Source: Simmondsia chinensis
Taxonomy: Eukaryota > Streptophyta > Magnoliopsida > Caryophyllales > Simmondsiaceae
Direction of reading: 5' to 3'
DNA: 64,000 nucleotides
NCBI GenBank assembly: GCA_018398585.1
Contig: JAGTTD010000011.1
Location: forward strand, 9,795,001 to 9,859,000
The notes beneath the pieces were generated by a model. That model was not told where the DNA came from and did no database searches. It worked only from the letters and a program-made list of their open reading frames with translations. This document shows positions 42,705 to 53,782 of this stretch, in pieces; the first letter of the stretch is position 1; each line of letters opens with the position of its first letter. The position numbers were made by a program, and so were the translations under genes.

Positions 42705-45700
42705 TTTCTGCAAGAGGTTCTCGTGTTGATGCTGAACCTGAGACTGATAGTTCAGGATCTGCAGAGGACAATTCAGGGCATGGTTCACACGATGAGCTGT
42801 TGGATGATGAGGTTGAGATTTCCATGAAAGCATTGACCGGGAATGGAGCTCACAACACCATACGCATTGGTGGGAAGGCAGGAAAAACTTCCATTACCAT
42901 TCTTGTGGATAGTGGAAGCACACATAGCTTTGTTGATCCCAAGTTGGTAAAGAAAGTGAAGCATGAAATCATCAAAACTCATCCCTTAGCCATGATGGTA
43001 GCTGATGGCAACTCAATTACTACTCAAGACAAGTGCCAAGCATTCTGTTGGTCTATGCAAGATCATCAATTCACTTTTGATTTTAGAGTTCTTCCATTGG
43101 GAGGGTGTGATATGGTGCTTGGAGTAGATTGGATAAGGTCTTTTAATCCGGTGCTGTTTGATTTTGATAAAATGACTGTATCTTTCGAAGTTCGTGGCAC
43201 TAAGGTCACATTACAAGGGATTTCAGATCAAGCACAGTTGTGGCTGATCAATGGCAAGCACTTACATGGTGGTTTCAAGAAGAATGCAATACAATGGCTT
43301 GGACAATTATTTGTTATTTCATCTGCAGAACTGCAGCAGGATATCCAACCTGAAGTTCATGCTTTGCTCGAAGAGTTTGAGGACATTTTTGAGCAGCCAA
43401 AGAGCCTTCCTCCTTAAATAAGTGTAGATCATGCCATACCACTTCGAGCTAACTCTGATCCAGTGAAGATCAGGCCTTACCGTTATGCTCATGCTCAAAA
43501 ATCAGAGATTGAGAAGCAAGTTGATGAGTTGCTTCAAATGAGTTTCATTAGACCAAGCCATAGTCCTTTTGCCTCACCGGTAATTCTTGTGAAGAAGAAG
43601 GATGGCACGGCTAGATTGTGCATCGATTATCGTTAGTTGAACTCTTTGACAGTGAAAGATAAGTTCCCTATTCCTGTTATTGATGATTTGCTTGATGAGT
43701 TATATGGAGCACACTTCTTCTTTAAGCTTGATTTGAGGCAGGGATATCATCAAATCAGAGTTCTCGAGCCGGATATATACAAGACTGCTTTTCAGACACA
43801 TCATGGGCATTTTGAGTTCGTTGCCATGCCTTTTGGTTTAACAAATGCTCCAGCCACATTCCAAGCTACTATGAATGACATTTTCAAGCCTTATTTGAGA
43901 AGATTAGTGTTGGTCTTCTTCGATGATATATTGATATATAGTTCTTCCTATGAGGATCATCTCATTCATCTTAGAGAAGTATTTGTTGTGATGCGGCAGC
44001 ATAGATTCTTTGCTAAAATGCCAAAGTGCTCTTTTGCTCAGTCCAAACTTGAGTATTTGGGCCATGTCATCTCTCATGAAGGAGTCTCTACCGATTCTTC
44101 CAAGGTGCAAGCAATGCAAGAGTGGCTAATGCCCATGACATTGAAGCAATTGAGAGGTTTCTTGGGGTTGACCGGTTATTATAGGCAGTTCATAAATGGT
44201 TATGGGTCCATTGCAAAGCCCCTAACTGAGCTTCTAAAGAAGGATGCATTCAAGTGGAATGACAAGGCACAAGCAGCGTTTGATGCTCTTAAGTCGGCTA
44301 CGTGTTTGGCTCCGGTATTGGCCATGCCAGATTTTGCGGAGGACTTCATCTTAGAGACAGATGCAAGTGGGACTGTTTGTGGGGTTGTTCTCTCTCAACA
44401 TAGAAGACCTATTGCTTATTTAAGTCAAGCACTTAGTCCCAAACATCAAGCCATGTCCACTTATGAAAAAGAGTACTTGGTAATTCTCCTAGCAATTGAG
44501 AAATGGAGGCATTACTTGGATGGCCATAGGTTCATCATTCGAACCGATCATCAAAGTCTTAAGCACCTCTTGGAGTAAAAGATAGTGACAAGAATTCAAA
44601 AGAAGGGGTTGATGAAGTTGCTAGGACTTGACTATGCTATCGAGTATAAAAGAGGAAAGGAAAACCAGGCCGTAGATGCTTTGTCAAGGAGGTTTAAGGA
44701 CCACGAGCAGGGTTTTTGTAGGGCATTGTCTGTTGTTTTACCGTCTTGGATGGATGAAATCTACAAATCCTATGAAGGGGACACCTTTGCTCAAGAGTGT
44801 GTGGCTGCAGCTTTGGTGAAAGATGCTGATAGCGTTGATAGTAAAGCTGAAGTGTCTGTGCAGAAAGGAATCATCCGGGTGCAGAACAAGCTGTATATTG
44901 GCTCCTCGACTGATTTGAGGGATTAGATTGTGAAGGCTTCACATGACTCAGCTTGGGGTGGACATTCAGGGGTTGATGGTACTTATCAGAGAGTTAAGGC
45001 ATACTTTAGCTGGCATGGTTTGAAGAAGGAAGTTTCGGATTTTGTTAAGTCTTGTGAGGTTTGTCAACAAACCAAATTGGGAGATCATAGATACCAAGGA
45101 CTCTTGCAGCCACTTCCTATTCCGGAGGGTGCTTAGATCAACATAAGCATGGATTTTATAGAGGGCCTTCCCAAGTCTGATGGTAGGGAGGTCATTTGGG
45201 TAGTGGTGGATCGTTTCACCAAATATAGCCACTTTATATCACTCATCCGGCCTATTACAGCTGAGAGATTGGCTAAGAGCTTCTTGGAAAACATATATAA
45301 GTTACATGGATTGCCTTAATCCATTGTTTCCGATAGGGACAAGATGTTTACAAGCAATTTTTGGAGGGAATTGTTCAAATTGTTGGGAACTACATTGGCA
45401 CTCAGTTCATCTTACCATCCCTAATCGGATGGACAAACCGAGCATGTCAACCAATGCAATGAGTAGTACCTTTGGAGTATGGTTTTCTCACGGCCTAGAG
45501 AGTGGAATCAATGGATTTTCTTAGCTAAATATTTGTTCAACACTCATGTTCATGCTTCAATTGGCACTTCTCCTTTCCAAGCCTTGTATGGGTTCTTAAA
45601 GATAATCTTCATCAAGCTCGTGCTCGAATGAAATTTTATGCAAACAAAAAGAGGGTAGACAAAACTTATGAAGTTGGAGACATGGTCTACCTCAAGTTAC

Positions 45701-46083
45701 AACCTTATGGACAGTCCTCTTTGGCTGTCAAGAAGAATGTCAAGCTAAGTGCTCGTTTCTTTGGCCCATACAAAATTTTGGATAAGATCGGCAAAGTTGC
45801 TTATGAACTTGATTTACCTCCTCATTCGTACATTCACCCGGTGTTTCATGTATCATTACTTAAAAAGCAGGTGAAAAAAGGTGTTAGAAGCTCACAGTCT
45901 CTACCTGAAGTGGGAGCAAATGGTGCATTACTGCTTGGACCGGTAGCTGTCAAGAGGCTGAGCATAGGAACTATGGGAGCTTTTCAGCAGATCATGGTGC
46001 GGTGGCTGAACTTGGATAAGAGTGTGGTCACATGGGAGAATCCTACATTTTTGAAGATTCAATTTCCAAGTTTTTCTCCTTGA
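42705..46083 (+). pseudogene. Chromovirus pol: protease, RT, RNase H, integrase, chromodomain-like
   Basis: One frame with in-frame stops at 43416, 43634, 44576, 44924, 45134, 45317, 45422 and 45464, then a deletion/frameshift near 45590. Protease has ILVDSGSTHSFVD and LGVDWI. RT has [28 protein letters not shown] and the catalytic [10 protein letters not shown]; the primer grip region follows. RNase H has [15 protein letters not shown]. Integrase has the HHCC zinc finger (H..GGHSG, SCEVCQQT at 44940-45075) and core blocks MDFIEGLPKSDG and [12 protein letters not shown]. The C-terminal part (45628-46083) has FFGPYKILDKIGKVAYELDL, HPVFHVSLLK and a chromodomain-like MVRWLNLDKSVVTWE, which in chromoviruses targets integration to marked chromatin. 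Confidence 0.94.
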
Positions 46084-46112
46084 GGACAAGAAGCTTCTCA
46101 AGGGGGAGGGAA
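46079..46112 (+). other. Hairpin and polypurine tract of chromovirus
   Basis: cttgaggacaag (CTTG-AGGA-CAAG) at 46079-46090 overlaps the pol end. Purine-rich agggggagggaa (46101-46112) abuts the 3' LTR. Confidence 0.85.
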
Positions 46113-46528
46113 TGTTATAATTCCTGAAGTCTTTTTTGATGTAATTGGTTTTTTATTGCTTGTGATGTTTTAGATTGCTTTGGTGTTGTATTTGCTTGTT
46201 AGTTGGCAGGCCAATTGGTGCCTTAGGGGTCGTGTAAGTTTCTGTTGGTCAATGCTGGTCAAGTGTGGCGGCCTTCTTGTGTTTTGGCGCCATTTTCAGT
46301 TAGGCCGTTAGATGGTTTGAGGTCTTATTACATTGTACTAAGATCTATTATAAATAGATCTAATCCTTGTAATCTTTTCATTCAATCAATAATAAAAACC
46401 TGATTTCCTTTGTATAATCTCTCTAATTCTCATCTAATTCTCTACTTTCTCATCTCCTTTCAATTCTCTTCTCATCTTATCATTCTCTTTCACAAGGTTA
46501 GCTATCAATTTAGATTTGGTAGTTAACA
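46113..46528 (+). repeat. 3' LTR of chromovirus
   Basis: 416 bp, same length as the 5' LTR, about 20 substitutions by eye and no length change. Confidence 0.96.
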
Positions 46529-47353
46529 GAAAGTTTCCATATCGTACGCCAAAAGCACATTTTAATGGATTTATCTTAAGGTTATGGGCTCTTATCCTAA
46601 GAAATGCACCCCTTAAGTCATCCAAGTGTTTAACTTGGGATTTTTAATTGACCACAATGTCATCTATATAGACTTCCATGGTCTTGCCAATGAGGTCATA
46701 AAAAATCATGTTCAAGGCTCTTCAATAGGTCGCGCCAGCATTCTTCAAACCACAAGGCATGGCCACCCATTCAAACGTCCCTATTAACCCATGACATCTG
46801 AATGCTGTCTTGTGGGTATCCTCCGAAGTTATCATAACTTGGTAATACCCGCAGTAGCCATCCATGAAGGATAAAACCATATGCCTCAAGGCTAAGTCAA
46901 TGAGCACATCAGCAATAGACATTGGGTATTGGCTGCATTCAGATCTTCGAAATCAATACATACTCTTATTTTGCCATTCTATTTTATGATAGTGACAATA
47001 TTTTCTAGCAACTCAACATACTTGGCAGTTCTGATGAATTCAACTTTTAAAAGTCTTGCAATTTCTTCTTTAACCAAGTAAATTACTTCTTGGGACATTC
47101 TTCTCTGACCCTGAATGATGGGCTTTGAGCCTAGCTTCACAGGGAGCTTATGCTCAACCACTTTTCTGTCTAGGCCACGCATCTCATGGTGGTTCGAAGC
47201 GAAGCAATCCTTGAACTCATGAAGAAAAGTCAAGTACTGCTCTTTCTGCACCTCAAAAAGCAGAGCACTCAGATTGGTAGGCCTTGGGTCTTCTGTCGAG
47301 ACTAAATTCATCTCGAGGTGGGGGTCTTGGACTTCTGCCCTTAGATCCTTCAT
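46529..47353 (-). pseudogene. Tat reverse transcriptase N-terminal half
   Basis: The first five bases are the TSD. In minus sense: acidic N-terminal part (46979-47353, EVQDPHLEMNL, HELPVKLG-type), RT with LSFMDGYCGYYQVMI, FEWVAMPCGLKNAGATY (46722-46922), the catalytic VYIDDIVV at about 46650-46675 and INPLKCAFGVRYG at the junction with the chromovirus. A few stops and shifts occur between blocks. Confidence 0.85.
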
Positions 47354-47762
47354 TTTGGCTGGCGCTCCCTTAAATTAGAGAGCTCGAACTCCTTTTCTTG
47401 TGCTGCATGGACTTCAAAACCATTATGTGGCTGTTCAGTCCAGAGCTGATCATTAGTATGCTAGGTTATGAGCTTCGCTAACGTCAAGGAAATGGCCTCT
47501 TAAGCCATTACTAGGAGGTCTTGGTGCCTCCACATTAGGACTCTGGAGTGCTCTGGAAGTCCCCTTCATCAAAGAGGGTCCACACTTATTCCTAGAAGTT
47601 AGAATCCTCAAACTCGAACTCCACTTGAGCCACCTCAGCTTATGTTAGTGGGTTGTCCAAGATGGCTATCGTGTCTTGTTGTTGGGCATGTTATGGAGTG
47701 GTCCTCTTTACATCTAGGGTTCCCACTCCATATGTGTAGAATTTTGCCTCAACATAGTTGGA
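47354..47762 (-). other. Tat gag-pol spacer
   Basis: About 400 bp between protease and RT without a long frame; blocks are probably decayed coding DNA of the same polyprotein. No separate feature seen. Confidence 0.5.
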
Positions 47763-48227
47763 TCAAGCCATGAATGGCCTGTTATCTTCCATAACAACCT
47801 CATACTTGTCATGGTTCGAGAAGATTAGGAACTGGTGCCGTGAAGATGGAACACAATAATTGGCATGCAGCCAATCTCTACCAAGCAAAGCATTATAGCT
47901 TGAGGTAGTTTCTACCACAAAGAAAGTTGTCAGCTTGCTTAATTTGCCAACTGTTAAGTCAATCGGGATGACTCCATCAGATCTGGTGGTAGCTCCTAAG
48001 AAGCCACAAATCGCCACATCCAAAGTGATTAACTCTACTTTATACTTACAAATGACCCCCAACATATATGAAGGCCATACGTTGATGGTCGCGCCATTAT
48101 CCACTAATACCCAATTTACTGAAATGCCATCGAATTTGGCCTTGATATACAGGGGCTTGATGTGTTTATTTGTAGTATTAGGCACATGAAACATCATCTT
48201 CATTATGTTAGATAGATCATGAGGCAA
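47763..48227 (-). pseudogene. Tat aspartic protease domain
   Basis: 154-codon minus-strand frame. IKPLYIKAKFDGISVNWVLV leads into the active site VDNGATINVWP, followed by GFLGATTRSDG, LTVGKLSKLTTFFVV, YNALLGRDWLHANYCVPSS and a final segment on the substrate-binding flap side. Order and spacing are those of plant Tat-lineage protease. This is the longest clean part of the Tat element. It processes the Gag-Pol precursor in intact elements. Confidence 0.88.
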
Positions 48228-48879
48228 TTGGGTGTTGTAGCATTAACCTAAAAAGACAAGGGATGGAGTTTACCTTTTGTGGCTGCAACTTTTGCCACGT
48301 GCTCCACTTAGGGCTCCTCATCTGATGCTATCGCATCACCCTTAAGACCTTCTTAAGCATTAGCTTCCATGAATTCCAAGGGAAGGAGTAGGGTAGTTCT
48401 AATGGCAACCCTTTCAAGCAACGTCCCAAATTATATATGGATTCCTTTGTCTACCCCCGTCCTAGGGATGTCAACCATAGTAGTATCCTAATTTTGCTAT
48501 TGAGGGCTACTTTTAGTTAGCATGTCCTGCCTTTGAGTCTGGTTCTTGATATCAACCTCTGAGGTTCAGGATTCTTCCATTGGCTAGGGAAAATCTTCTT
48601 CATGGAAATCTTTTGCGATGTCGCACAAAGTTGGATTGACACAATCTAGTGGTTCCACCAAGTTGATGTGTAGAGGGGAGTACTCCTCGTTCTCAGCTAA
48701 TTTTAGTGCTACGGAGTCCTTGACAAGGTGATCCCACCAAGATTCTCGCCCTTCAGAAGAAGAGACACTAGCCTATCTTTCATGATTTTTATGAGTTCGC
48801 CTCTACTAGCAGTAAATGTCCTACACTCAGCCACTAGATCTTCAAGATCCATATGCTTGGCTTGCCTGCCCTTATGGAT
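48228..48879 (-). pseudogene. Tat gag C-terminal part, decayed
   Basis: Minus-strand frames are short. The part at 48709-48879 encodes KHMDLEDLVAECRTFTASRG and MKDRLVSLLL. It should join 53783 onward before the insertion at 48880-53782. No zinc knuckle is recognised. Confidence 0.5.
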
Positions 48880-49284
48880 TGCTACGATCGAGGATAACCT
48901 CAAATCATAACCTAGGGAAAGATAGAGTTTAGATGAGATAAGAAGTGAAAAGAGATGAGAAAAATAGAGAGAGAATTAAATGAGAGAGAGAAGTTTATCT
49001 CAAAGAGATATTTCATTCATCAAAGTTATGAGATTACAATCAAGAACTCAAATACTTATAACCACCTATGCTAATGGCGGCAAGGATAAGGACATTGCAT
49101 CTAGACAAGCCCCTAACCGACTTACCCAACAAGCTTCCAACATTGACCGGCCTTGACCACCGTAACTACTTAGCAAATAAACATCACTGATTACATGACT
49201 TAACAAAAGGCTTATTCTACTTATTACATCATGACTTATTCTAATTATAATCTTTCACATGCCCCATCTATAGGAATCATAACA
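48880..49284 (-). repeat. 3' LTR
   Basis: Plus view tgctacgatcgagg...aatcataaca. It matches 53379-53782 closely and 2935-3318 more distantly. A purine-rich stretch at 48935-49005 is pyrimidine-rich in element sense. Confidence 0.92.
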
Positions 49285-49323
49285 ATACTTCCCCCCTTCA
49301 AAGATTCTTGTCCTCAAGAATCT
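49285..49323 (-). other. Polypurine tract and hairpin
   Basis: The minus strand has GAAGGGGGGAAGTATT next to the LTR and a 9-bp perfect stem with a 4-base loop at 49302-49323 (agattcttg, tcct, caagaatct). Confidence 0.85.
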
Positions 49324-51800
49324 AAGAAGAGAGTTGAGTCTTTGAAAAACACTTATTGATGTAGGAGTTGGAGTTTTGGGTGATGAACTTTTTGCCAAAA
49401 ACTTTAGATGAAGAGAACTTCTAAAGCAAAGAATACATCTGAATCTGTTCACTGAAGTATGAATCTGAATTACAACTTGAAACTTGCTATTTCATATTGG
49501 ATGCAATTGTTGCTGCACATCTGTGTTGGTCTCCTCCTTCTACCACAATGCTGGTATCTGATAGTTATGAAGACTGCAGGAGGTCTACCAATACCATGCT
49601 AAATCAGCCAACTCCAACACAAATAATCCCTCAAATGAGCTACTTCTAAAACCCACATACGATCTCTGCTAACGAAGTCTTGCATTTGATTTGGAGAGTT
49701 CACCTCAGGTGGTCTACCCATATCATACCAAATTAGCCAAACAACAACACCAATAATCACACTGAAGCTGTTAACTTTGCAGAACCCTGCTTTTGACCTG
49801 CTTAAAGAAGGTCTTTCAGTTGCTCTTGGGTCTTCACTGCTTCTCGGAATCCAGTTGGCACATCTTCTTGTCCAATTAACATCCTCAGATGCTTCTACCA
49901 ATGAATGCAATGAGCTACACAATGTCCTATCAACAACTTCTCTTAAATATGTAAACTATGCTTCATATTTGAACATCAAAGTTATGGAGGTTTTATCTTT
50001 CTTTTCCCAAACTCTTGCACAATTAGCCATAAATCGACTTTGATCCTTATTAATTTCAATGTGTACTTCCACTCTCTTGTATTGCCAAAACATGAAAAGA
50101 ATGCACAAAAAACTCCTAGCACATTGCTTCCCACTGCAACATTCCGGCTGAGGATCTTGAAAATTTGAAACCTTGTCTTACAACTTCTGAAATGTCCTCC
50201 ACCAACATAATTTTTCAAGATTCACGCTTTAACTCCAAGGGAACAAAGTCACCACTTGAACTCCCAAAGTAACCCAATAGACTAATCTCTATCTGCAGCT
50301 CATGACTTCCATGTTGTTCACAAGATCTTCGGCTCTTGTTTGAACCTCCTTGAGTTTCCTACATCCAATTGATATGCTGCAACTAAATTGATTCAAGGGA
50401 CCCTGTATTCCGGGCTCTTCAAGCCACCAATCTCGTCTCAATTGAGCAAACTTTAATCCCTTATCAATGATCTTAAGTATGAATGTGAAATACACTAGCC
50501 CATGAAACCCATGGAGCATCAAAACAGCTGTGAACCTTTCAAGAGCAAGAACTGATCTGTTCCTGACTCCTCTACTGAGGTATATGCTGATTTTAGCTGG
50601 AGCTAAACTTAATCTCTCGTTGATTTCCTCAATTAAAGCAATTTGAAAAACATTGGAGCTATTGTATCTGCCTCTTCCACTTGATGTAATAAGCTGCAGC
50701 AATGTTACACAACAGACTTCAATATCCGAATTCAGACCTTGTCTCCATTTCCTAGCGGCAGCTACTCTCCTTTCGTTCAAATACTCAATCCAAGACTCAA
50801 TTGCTATCATCTGCAACAATACTTAGCTTTGTTTACTAGCTTTAGGTGTAACCCCAAAGCAAACAACTTCTTCGGACCCCTCACTATCCCACGGCCAACT
50901 AATTATAGATGCAATCAAATCAAGTGAATGCCTCTGTGTACACCAATTCAGCATATATTGTGAAGCAATTAAATCTTTGGCTCAAAGATTGGGAACTTTG
51001 TCCAACCAAAACAATCTTTCAAGGGCCATATTTAGACACCAATGGAATTCCGTTATGTTTTGAGCTCCCACCAGAACCCTACCATCTGAATTATCCAGCT
51101 TGCAGCATATGGATTTTAATCCCTTCTCAAACCCTTCAATTTTGATCTGATCCCAATGTTGTTTCCTGCATTTTAAGGCTTCACTCGGACTTGTATTTAG
51201 TCCTGCAGCAAGGTATAAAAAAAGCCTGATTAGTTTCTTCAACGCCAATGAATTCTTGGAGCACATCAAGATTAACTTTAGATCTGATTATCTTTTCCCT
51301 GCTGCTCTACCCGATGGTAACATCATATCTTGCTATTGACCTCTTATGTATCTTACCAATAGGGGGCTTTTCTCCTCCTAATTCCGGAGGTCTTACATTA
51401 GCTTGCATCCTTGGAAGATGCTCTATACTCTTCATCTCAGCCCACTTGATATGCCTTAGCATACCTTCAACACTTATTCTGAAACTTAGAGCATCAATGT
51501 ACTGCTGCAATTATTGTTTACCTTCCCCAAACACATTTAATCCATCTTTTCCAAGATCAAAGGGTCTCAACCCTGCCTGATTTACTGTTAAATTAACCTC
51601 TTGAGTACACTTGGTTTGAACTCCTATATCAAAACCTCGTGATTGCTCTTGAGAATGCTGGACCAAAACATACTTTACTGCTGGAGCTCGCTTCTGGAAC
51701 CATTCAGCTTGTTGACATTTAGATTAGTCCATTCTCAATATAGGATCACTCTCTTGTTTTCCTTACACATGTTTCCTTTGAACCAATTGACTTGCATCAA
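49324..51800 (-). pseudogene. Uncharacterised internal ORFs of gag-family element
   Basis: Minus-strand frames at 51307-51510 (SFRISVEGMLRHIKWAEMKS, RPPELGGEKPP), 50982-51269, 50289-50819 (176 codons, RRVAAARKWRQGLNSDIEVC, rich in L, R and I) and 49599-49922 (GRPPEV, MQDFVSRDRMWVLEVA). Parts around 49570 and 49690 repeat each other (ggaggtctacca / ggtggtctaccc). No known pol domain is seen; a helical, basic protein is implied. It could be a heavily derived gag or an accessory ORF. Confidence 0.4.
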
Positions 51801-51818
51801 CAACAGTCTCATGTTTCC

Positions 51819-52266
51819 TCAAGTCTGAACACACCGTAGCAGCAACACCCTGATCTCTTGCTGAGATTGCATTATTGCAGTAAATTTCTTCTTCCTCCTA
51901 GCCCTCTTAAGCGTTTTTCTTATCCAAGCAACAACCTTAAGTCTATCAAATGACAACATAACCATCTCATGCTTCATCAATTTCTTGTTTTCACTAACAT
52001 CAAGCTTATCAAGAATCTTATTATTTGATTTAAGGCGTAGGAAATCTGGAGGTTTTCCCTTGTAAACCAATATTGCCTTTTTCGATGCTCTTAACCTCTT
52101 GCCTGAGTAATATTTCTCGAGATTTAAATGGATAAACAAGCCAATCTCCTTACTGTGTTGCATATTACCATGCGGCAGAGAATACTTTATCCTCAACTTC
52201 CTGCTACTCCAAATCTCAATTCGAACCTGAGAACCGATTACAGCACTGGAGTTTGTTTCCACAAGC
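51819..52266 (-). pseudogene. ORF segment shared by gag-family elements
   Basis: A minus-strand frame of 161 codons overlapping the SINE at its start. It contains KRLRASKKAILVYKGKPPDF and VVAWIRKTLKRARRKKKFTA, matching KRLRAL...VYKG and WIKRAIKITKKRR in the element at 20239-24808. The C-terminal segment is strongly basic (KRARRKKK), which could bind nucleic acid. Family not recognised. Confidence 0.5.
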
Positions 52267-52280
52267 TGTACCTCTAGATG

Positions 52281-52456
52281 GGTGATCTCCTGGGAAGTTC
52301 TCACCGTCAGGTTGGGGTCACTAGGAAACAGCCTCTCTTCAGGTTAACACCCTGAAGGGGGAAGGCTGCATACATCCAAGCCCCCCCCCACCCCCCCCCC
52401 CCCCCCCCCCGACCCTGCGTAGGCGGGAGCCCTTGAGGCACTGGGTATGTTCCTTT
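52281..52456 (+). mobile_element. tRNA-derived plant SINE with 14-bp TSD
   Basis: Both flanks carry tgtacctctagatg (52267-52280 and 52457-52470). The 176-bp insert shows the layout of a widespread plant tRNA-derived SINE: a tRNA-like head with a degenerate B box (ggttggggtcac), then aaacagcctctc, aaggctgcatacatcc, a C-rich block, gggagcccttgaggcac and a T-rich 3' end (gttccttt). The C-rich block is expanded to about 30 C (52381-52411). The insertion splits the gag-family ORF region. Confidence 0.85.
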
Positions 52457-52470
52457 TGTACCTCTAGATG

Positions 52471-53364
52471 AGCCACTTCAAATTCTAATTGGATTGCAAT
52501 CAAATCAGATTGTAGTGATCCAATTCTAGGTTGTGTTGCTTCAGAATACTACATAATTGAAATTAAACTTGTCTTTGGCCAACAATCAGTACCAGAATGA
52601 CTCGTAGCTTGATTCCAACTCAAATGCTCGAGGTTATTCTCACACGCAGCAGTTTTGGCAACAAAATATCTTATTAAAAGTTCGTGATCAATCTGATGAA
52701 CTGGTTCTACATTCAACTGACTCGCAGCATCAATATACAAGCTCAAATCTATTCCAGCTCCGGCAGAATTTGCAAAAGAATTCAAAATAGCTCTCTTTGT
52801 TCATGTACTGCGCAAGGCTTAAACTCAACATTACTCGGAATTTGTTGCTGTCTTTCCACATACTGCTGCTATGAACGTTGCAATGTAAGCTTATAACCCT
52901 GTGTGGGTTGCTACTGGTACTGCTGAACTCGAGCAGCCTATTCCTGCTTAACCGAACTAACCGCAACATCATCTCCTACTCCAACGGTTAAGCTCGTGTT
53001 GTAAATCAATACTCAATCAGATGATAATTCAGCAAATCAATCTGAATTCTTGAGCCAACACTCTGGCCAGTAGAACTGCAAGCTAGAATAGAAATCTTGA
53101 TCAATTGTACTAGCCAGATCAATGAGACTTTGCACCTGATCCCTTGAGTTCTTCCACTATGCTTGATTCAATACAAAATTAACCTAATTGAAGTAAATTC
53201 AACTAAGTCAAATGCAAATCCTCAAACATCAATGCAAAAGTAGCTCAAATCAGACAGTAACCGCAGCTTCTTAATCAAGAATCCAAAACTGAACTCCTAA
53301 TCAATTGGCAATGCGATTAATGATATTTGATATCAAATCACGCTTGATTTGGAAGCCAAACGAG
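52471..53364 (-). pseudogene. 5' gag-like region and leader of gag-family element
   Basis: 52549-52972 in minus sense aligns in broken frames with the Q-rich coiled-coil start at 23244-23717 of the related element (blocks GYKLTLQRS, YVERQQQIPS versus ELKLTLLRS, YLQWQLQIQQ). 52980-53364 has no reading frame and serves as leader. Confidence 0.5.
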
Positions 53365-53376
53365 CCTCTGATGCCA
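53365..53376 (-). other. Primer-binding site, altered tRNA-Met
   Basis: The minus strand reads TGGCATCAGAGG, two changes from TGGTATCAGAGC, two bases from the LTR. Confidence 0.85.
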
Positions 53377-53378
53377 AT

Positions 53379-53782
53379 TGTTATGATCGTGGATAACCTC
53401 ACATCACAACCTAGGGAAAGATAGAGTTTAGATGAGATAACAAGTGAAAGGAGATGAGAAAATAGAGAGAAAATTAGATGAGAGAGAGAAGTTTATCTCA
53501 AGGAGATATTTCATTCATCAAAGTTATGAGATTACAATCAAGAACTCTACTACTTATAACCACCTAAGCTAATGGCGGCAAGGACAAGGACATTGCATCT
53601 AGACAAGCCCCTAACCGACTTACCTAACAAGCCGCCAACATTGACCGACCTTAACCACCGTAGCCACTTAGCAACTAAACATCACTTATTACATGACTTA
53701 ACTAAAGGCTTATGATACTTATTACATCATGACTTATTCTAATTACAATCTTTCACATGCCCCATCTATAGGAATCATAACA
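53379..53782 (-). repeat. 5' LTR
   Basis: 404 bp, plus view TGTTATGATCG...GAATCATAACA, so the termini form a 9-bp inverted repeat, longer than the usual TG/CA. Confidence 0.93.

Larger units (their letters stand above)
40856..46528 (+). mobile_element. Reina-like chromovirus (Ty3/gypsy), full length but inactive
   Basis: 5673 bp with two 416-bp LTRs (about 95% identical by eye), PBS, gag, a single pol frame (protease, RT, RNase H, integrase, chromodomain-like end) and PPT. It is flanked by the TSD GAAAG (40851-40855 and 46529-46533). Compact size, short LTRs and gag/pol layout fit the Reina clade; the clade call is by layout, not phylogeny. It inserted into the RT of the Tat element: the host RT joins at ...KCAFGVRYG and FLGFLVHRRG across it. 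Nearly all pol stops are at Gln or Trp codons. Confidence 0.95.
48880..53782 (-). mobile_element. Gag-family non-autonomous LTR element (same family as 1-3318)
   Basis: 4903 bp with LTRs of 405 and 404 bp, a slightly altered tRNA-Met PBS and a hairpin-PPT. Its flanks (48875-48879 tggat and 53783-53787 ggacc) do not form a clean duplication. The interior has ORF pieces but no RT, RNase H, protease or integrase. It shares the coiled-coil/Q-rich gag start and the KRLRAL-VYKG ORF with the element at 20239-24808. A SINE with its own TSD sits at 52281-52456. The surrounding host sequence is the Tat gag. Confidence 0.88.
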
